The notes under the pieces: model-generated | What the model was told of the DNA's origin: nothing | Databases searched by the model: none | Seen by the model: only the letters and a program-made list of their open reading frames with translations | Made by a program: the position numbers and the translations under genes | Shown here: positions 32,425 to 32,975 of the stretch, one piece after another | How positions within the stretch are numbered: position 1 is the stretch's first letter | Layout: each line of letters starts with the position of its first letter | Origin: Caldifarciminota bacterium | GTDB taxonomy: Bacteria; Hydrothermota; Hydrothermia; WGAB01 | Length of the DNA stretch: 32,975 nt | Direction: 5' to 3' | Assembly (NCBI GenBank): GCA_027069855.1 | Contig: JALXEF010000170.1 | Location: forward strand, 1 to 32,975

Positions 32425-32975
32425 CTACCTGATTCTTATCACACGGTTTCCGTAAAAGTCTATTTCAATATATATTGATCCATCACTTCTTGTAGTGACA
32501 ACGTATCTTATGTCTTTTTCGTTTGTTTTTCTATAAATTACTTCCGCTCCTTTTGCATGGTTGTAATACCGGTCAGTAACACTGGTATCTGAAAATCTAC
32601 CATCTGAGACAAGAACGACATCAGGTTTAAAAAGCTGGAAAATATCTGAGCAGTAACCGGCCTCCCTTCCGTGATGTGATGCCACATAGATGGTCGTTCC
32701 CTCAATAGCCTCTCTAAAGTCCTCTCTCTCCAATAGTGCCTTCCATCCTGGTTCTTCTAAGTCTCCCGGCAGCAATATCTTCTGTCCCCTATAGCTGACA
32801 ACTGCTACAAGGCTGTGATTGTTTAGATTGCTTAGGCCTCTTTCTTGCTGAAAAAAGATCTGGATTTCCACTCCCCCATTATTTTGAGGATAATGAGGAT
32901 TTATATGCTCTGGAACTGGCGCGGTATAAGTTTTGTCTAATTCTAAATACAACTTGATCAAATCAGAATCTTCTG
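32425..32975 (-). CDS. ComEC/Rec2-like metallo-beta-lactamase-fold hydrolase, 5' end cut by the window edge
   Basis: The last 183 or so codons of a gene that is still open at the right edge. The part seen is the C-terminal half of a metallo-beta-lactamase fold like the ComEC/Rec2 hydrolase domain: NNHSLVAVVSYRGQKILLPGDLEEPGW contains the conserved metal-binding Asp, TTIYVASHHGREAG the second metal site, and PDVVLVSDG follows. The N-terminal HxHxDH motif must lie outside. A TTG at 32961 is not a real start, since the frame continues. G+C is about 40%, far below the neighbours, so it is probably recently acquired. Substrate unknown; DNA or cyclic nucleotide hydrolysis are possibilities. Confidence 0.8.
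   Translation of the reverse strand, partial: EDSDLIKLYLELDKTYTAPVPEHINPHYPQNNGGVEIQIFFQQERGLSNLNNHSLVAVVSYRGQKILLPGDLEEPGWKALLEREDFREAIEGTTIYVASHHGREAGYCSDIFQLFKPDVVLVSDGRFSDTSVTDRYYNHAKGAEVIYRKTNEKDIRYVVTTRSDGSIYIEIDFYGNRVIRIR

Noticed and set aside
1-32975. CRISPR arrays, rRNA genes, insertion sequences
   Set aside because: No regularly spaced repeats, no rRNA signature and no transposase were found on reading both strands.

Overview
The window (32,975 bp, mostly about 65-68% G+C by eye) is a stretch of bacterial chromosome from a Gram-negative (diderm), rod-shaped organism. Lipid A genes (lpxD, an lpxC-fabZ fusion, lpxA) show an LPS-type outer membrane, mreB/mreC show a rod-shape system, and a secreted protein ends in a FlgD-Ig/type-IX-like C-terminal domain. 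The fused LpxC-FabZ and that domain suggest the Bacteroidota/FCB side of the tree or an uncultured candidate phylum. I cannot name the taxon. Nearly all genes are on the minus strand in tightly overlapping (ATGA) operons. Several operon heads have a -10 box only 6-9 nt before the start codon, so short-leader or leaderless mRNAs look common.

Layout: 1-2352 holds a promoter and start of a gene leaving the left edge, nadB, a zinc-ribbon NUDIX hydrolase and tRNA-Ser(UGA), probably one transcript (tRNA-NUDIX-nadB). 2353-5501 is a lower-G+C segment with a 748-aa secreted papain/C39-like protein and, at its far side, a broken second copy of the NUDIX gene. 5502-10759 is a lipid A operon: HAD phosphatase, lpxD, lpxC-fabZ, lpxA, a GnnA-like oxidoreductase and an isoprenylcysteine-methyltransferase-like membrane enzyme. 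10888-12633 is polX, ending in a perfect 17-bp hairpin.

12676-19048 is the most interesting region: a poly-gamma-glutamate cluster (pgsC, a PgsW-like protein, a very basic secreted protein with a predicted outer-membrane barrel, pgsB), followed in the same operon by a secreted beta-propeller and RNA 3'-phosphate cyclase. No pgsA/capA is present. I infer a diderm polyglutamate synthesis and export machine in which the basic barrel protein handles the polyanion. A divergent VWA membrane protein lies at 19103-20854.

20855-25310 contains a structured non-coding stretch, a small CxxC protein, an amino-acid permease fused to a nucleotidyltransferase domain, a zinc ribbon, a PLD-OB protein and a DUF1573 protein. 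25365-26824 is a plus-strand operon (holin-like, LiaI-like, ispE), whose 3' end overlaps mreC head-on. 26696-31112 is mutS-mreB-mreC. 31148-32067 is a two-gene pair, a ThsB-like TIR protein plus a three-helix RipA-like membrane protein, which resembles a minimal signalling/effector defence pair. The last part becomes AT-rich and carries a truncated ComEC-like metallo-beta-lactamase-fold protein running off the right edge.
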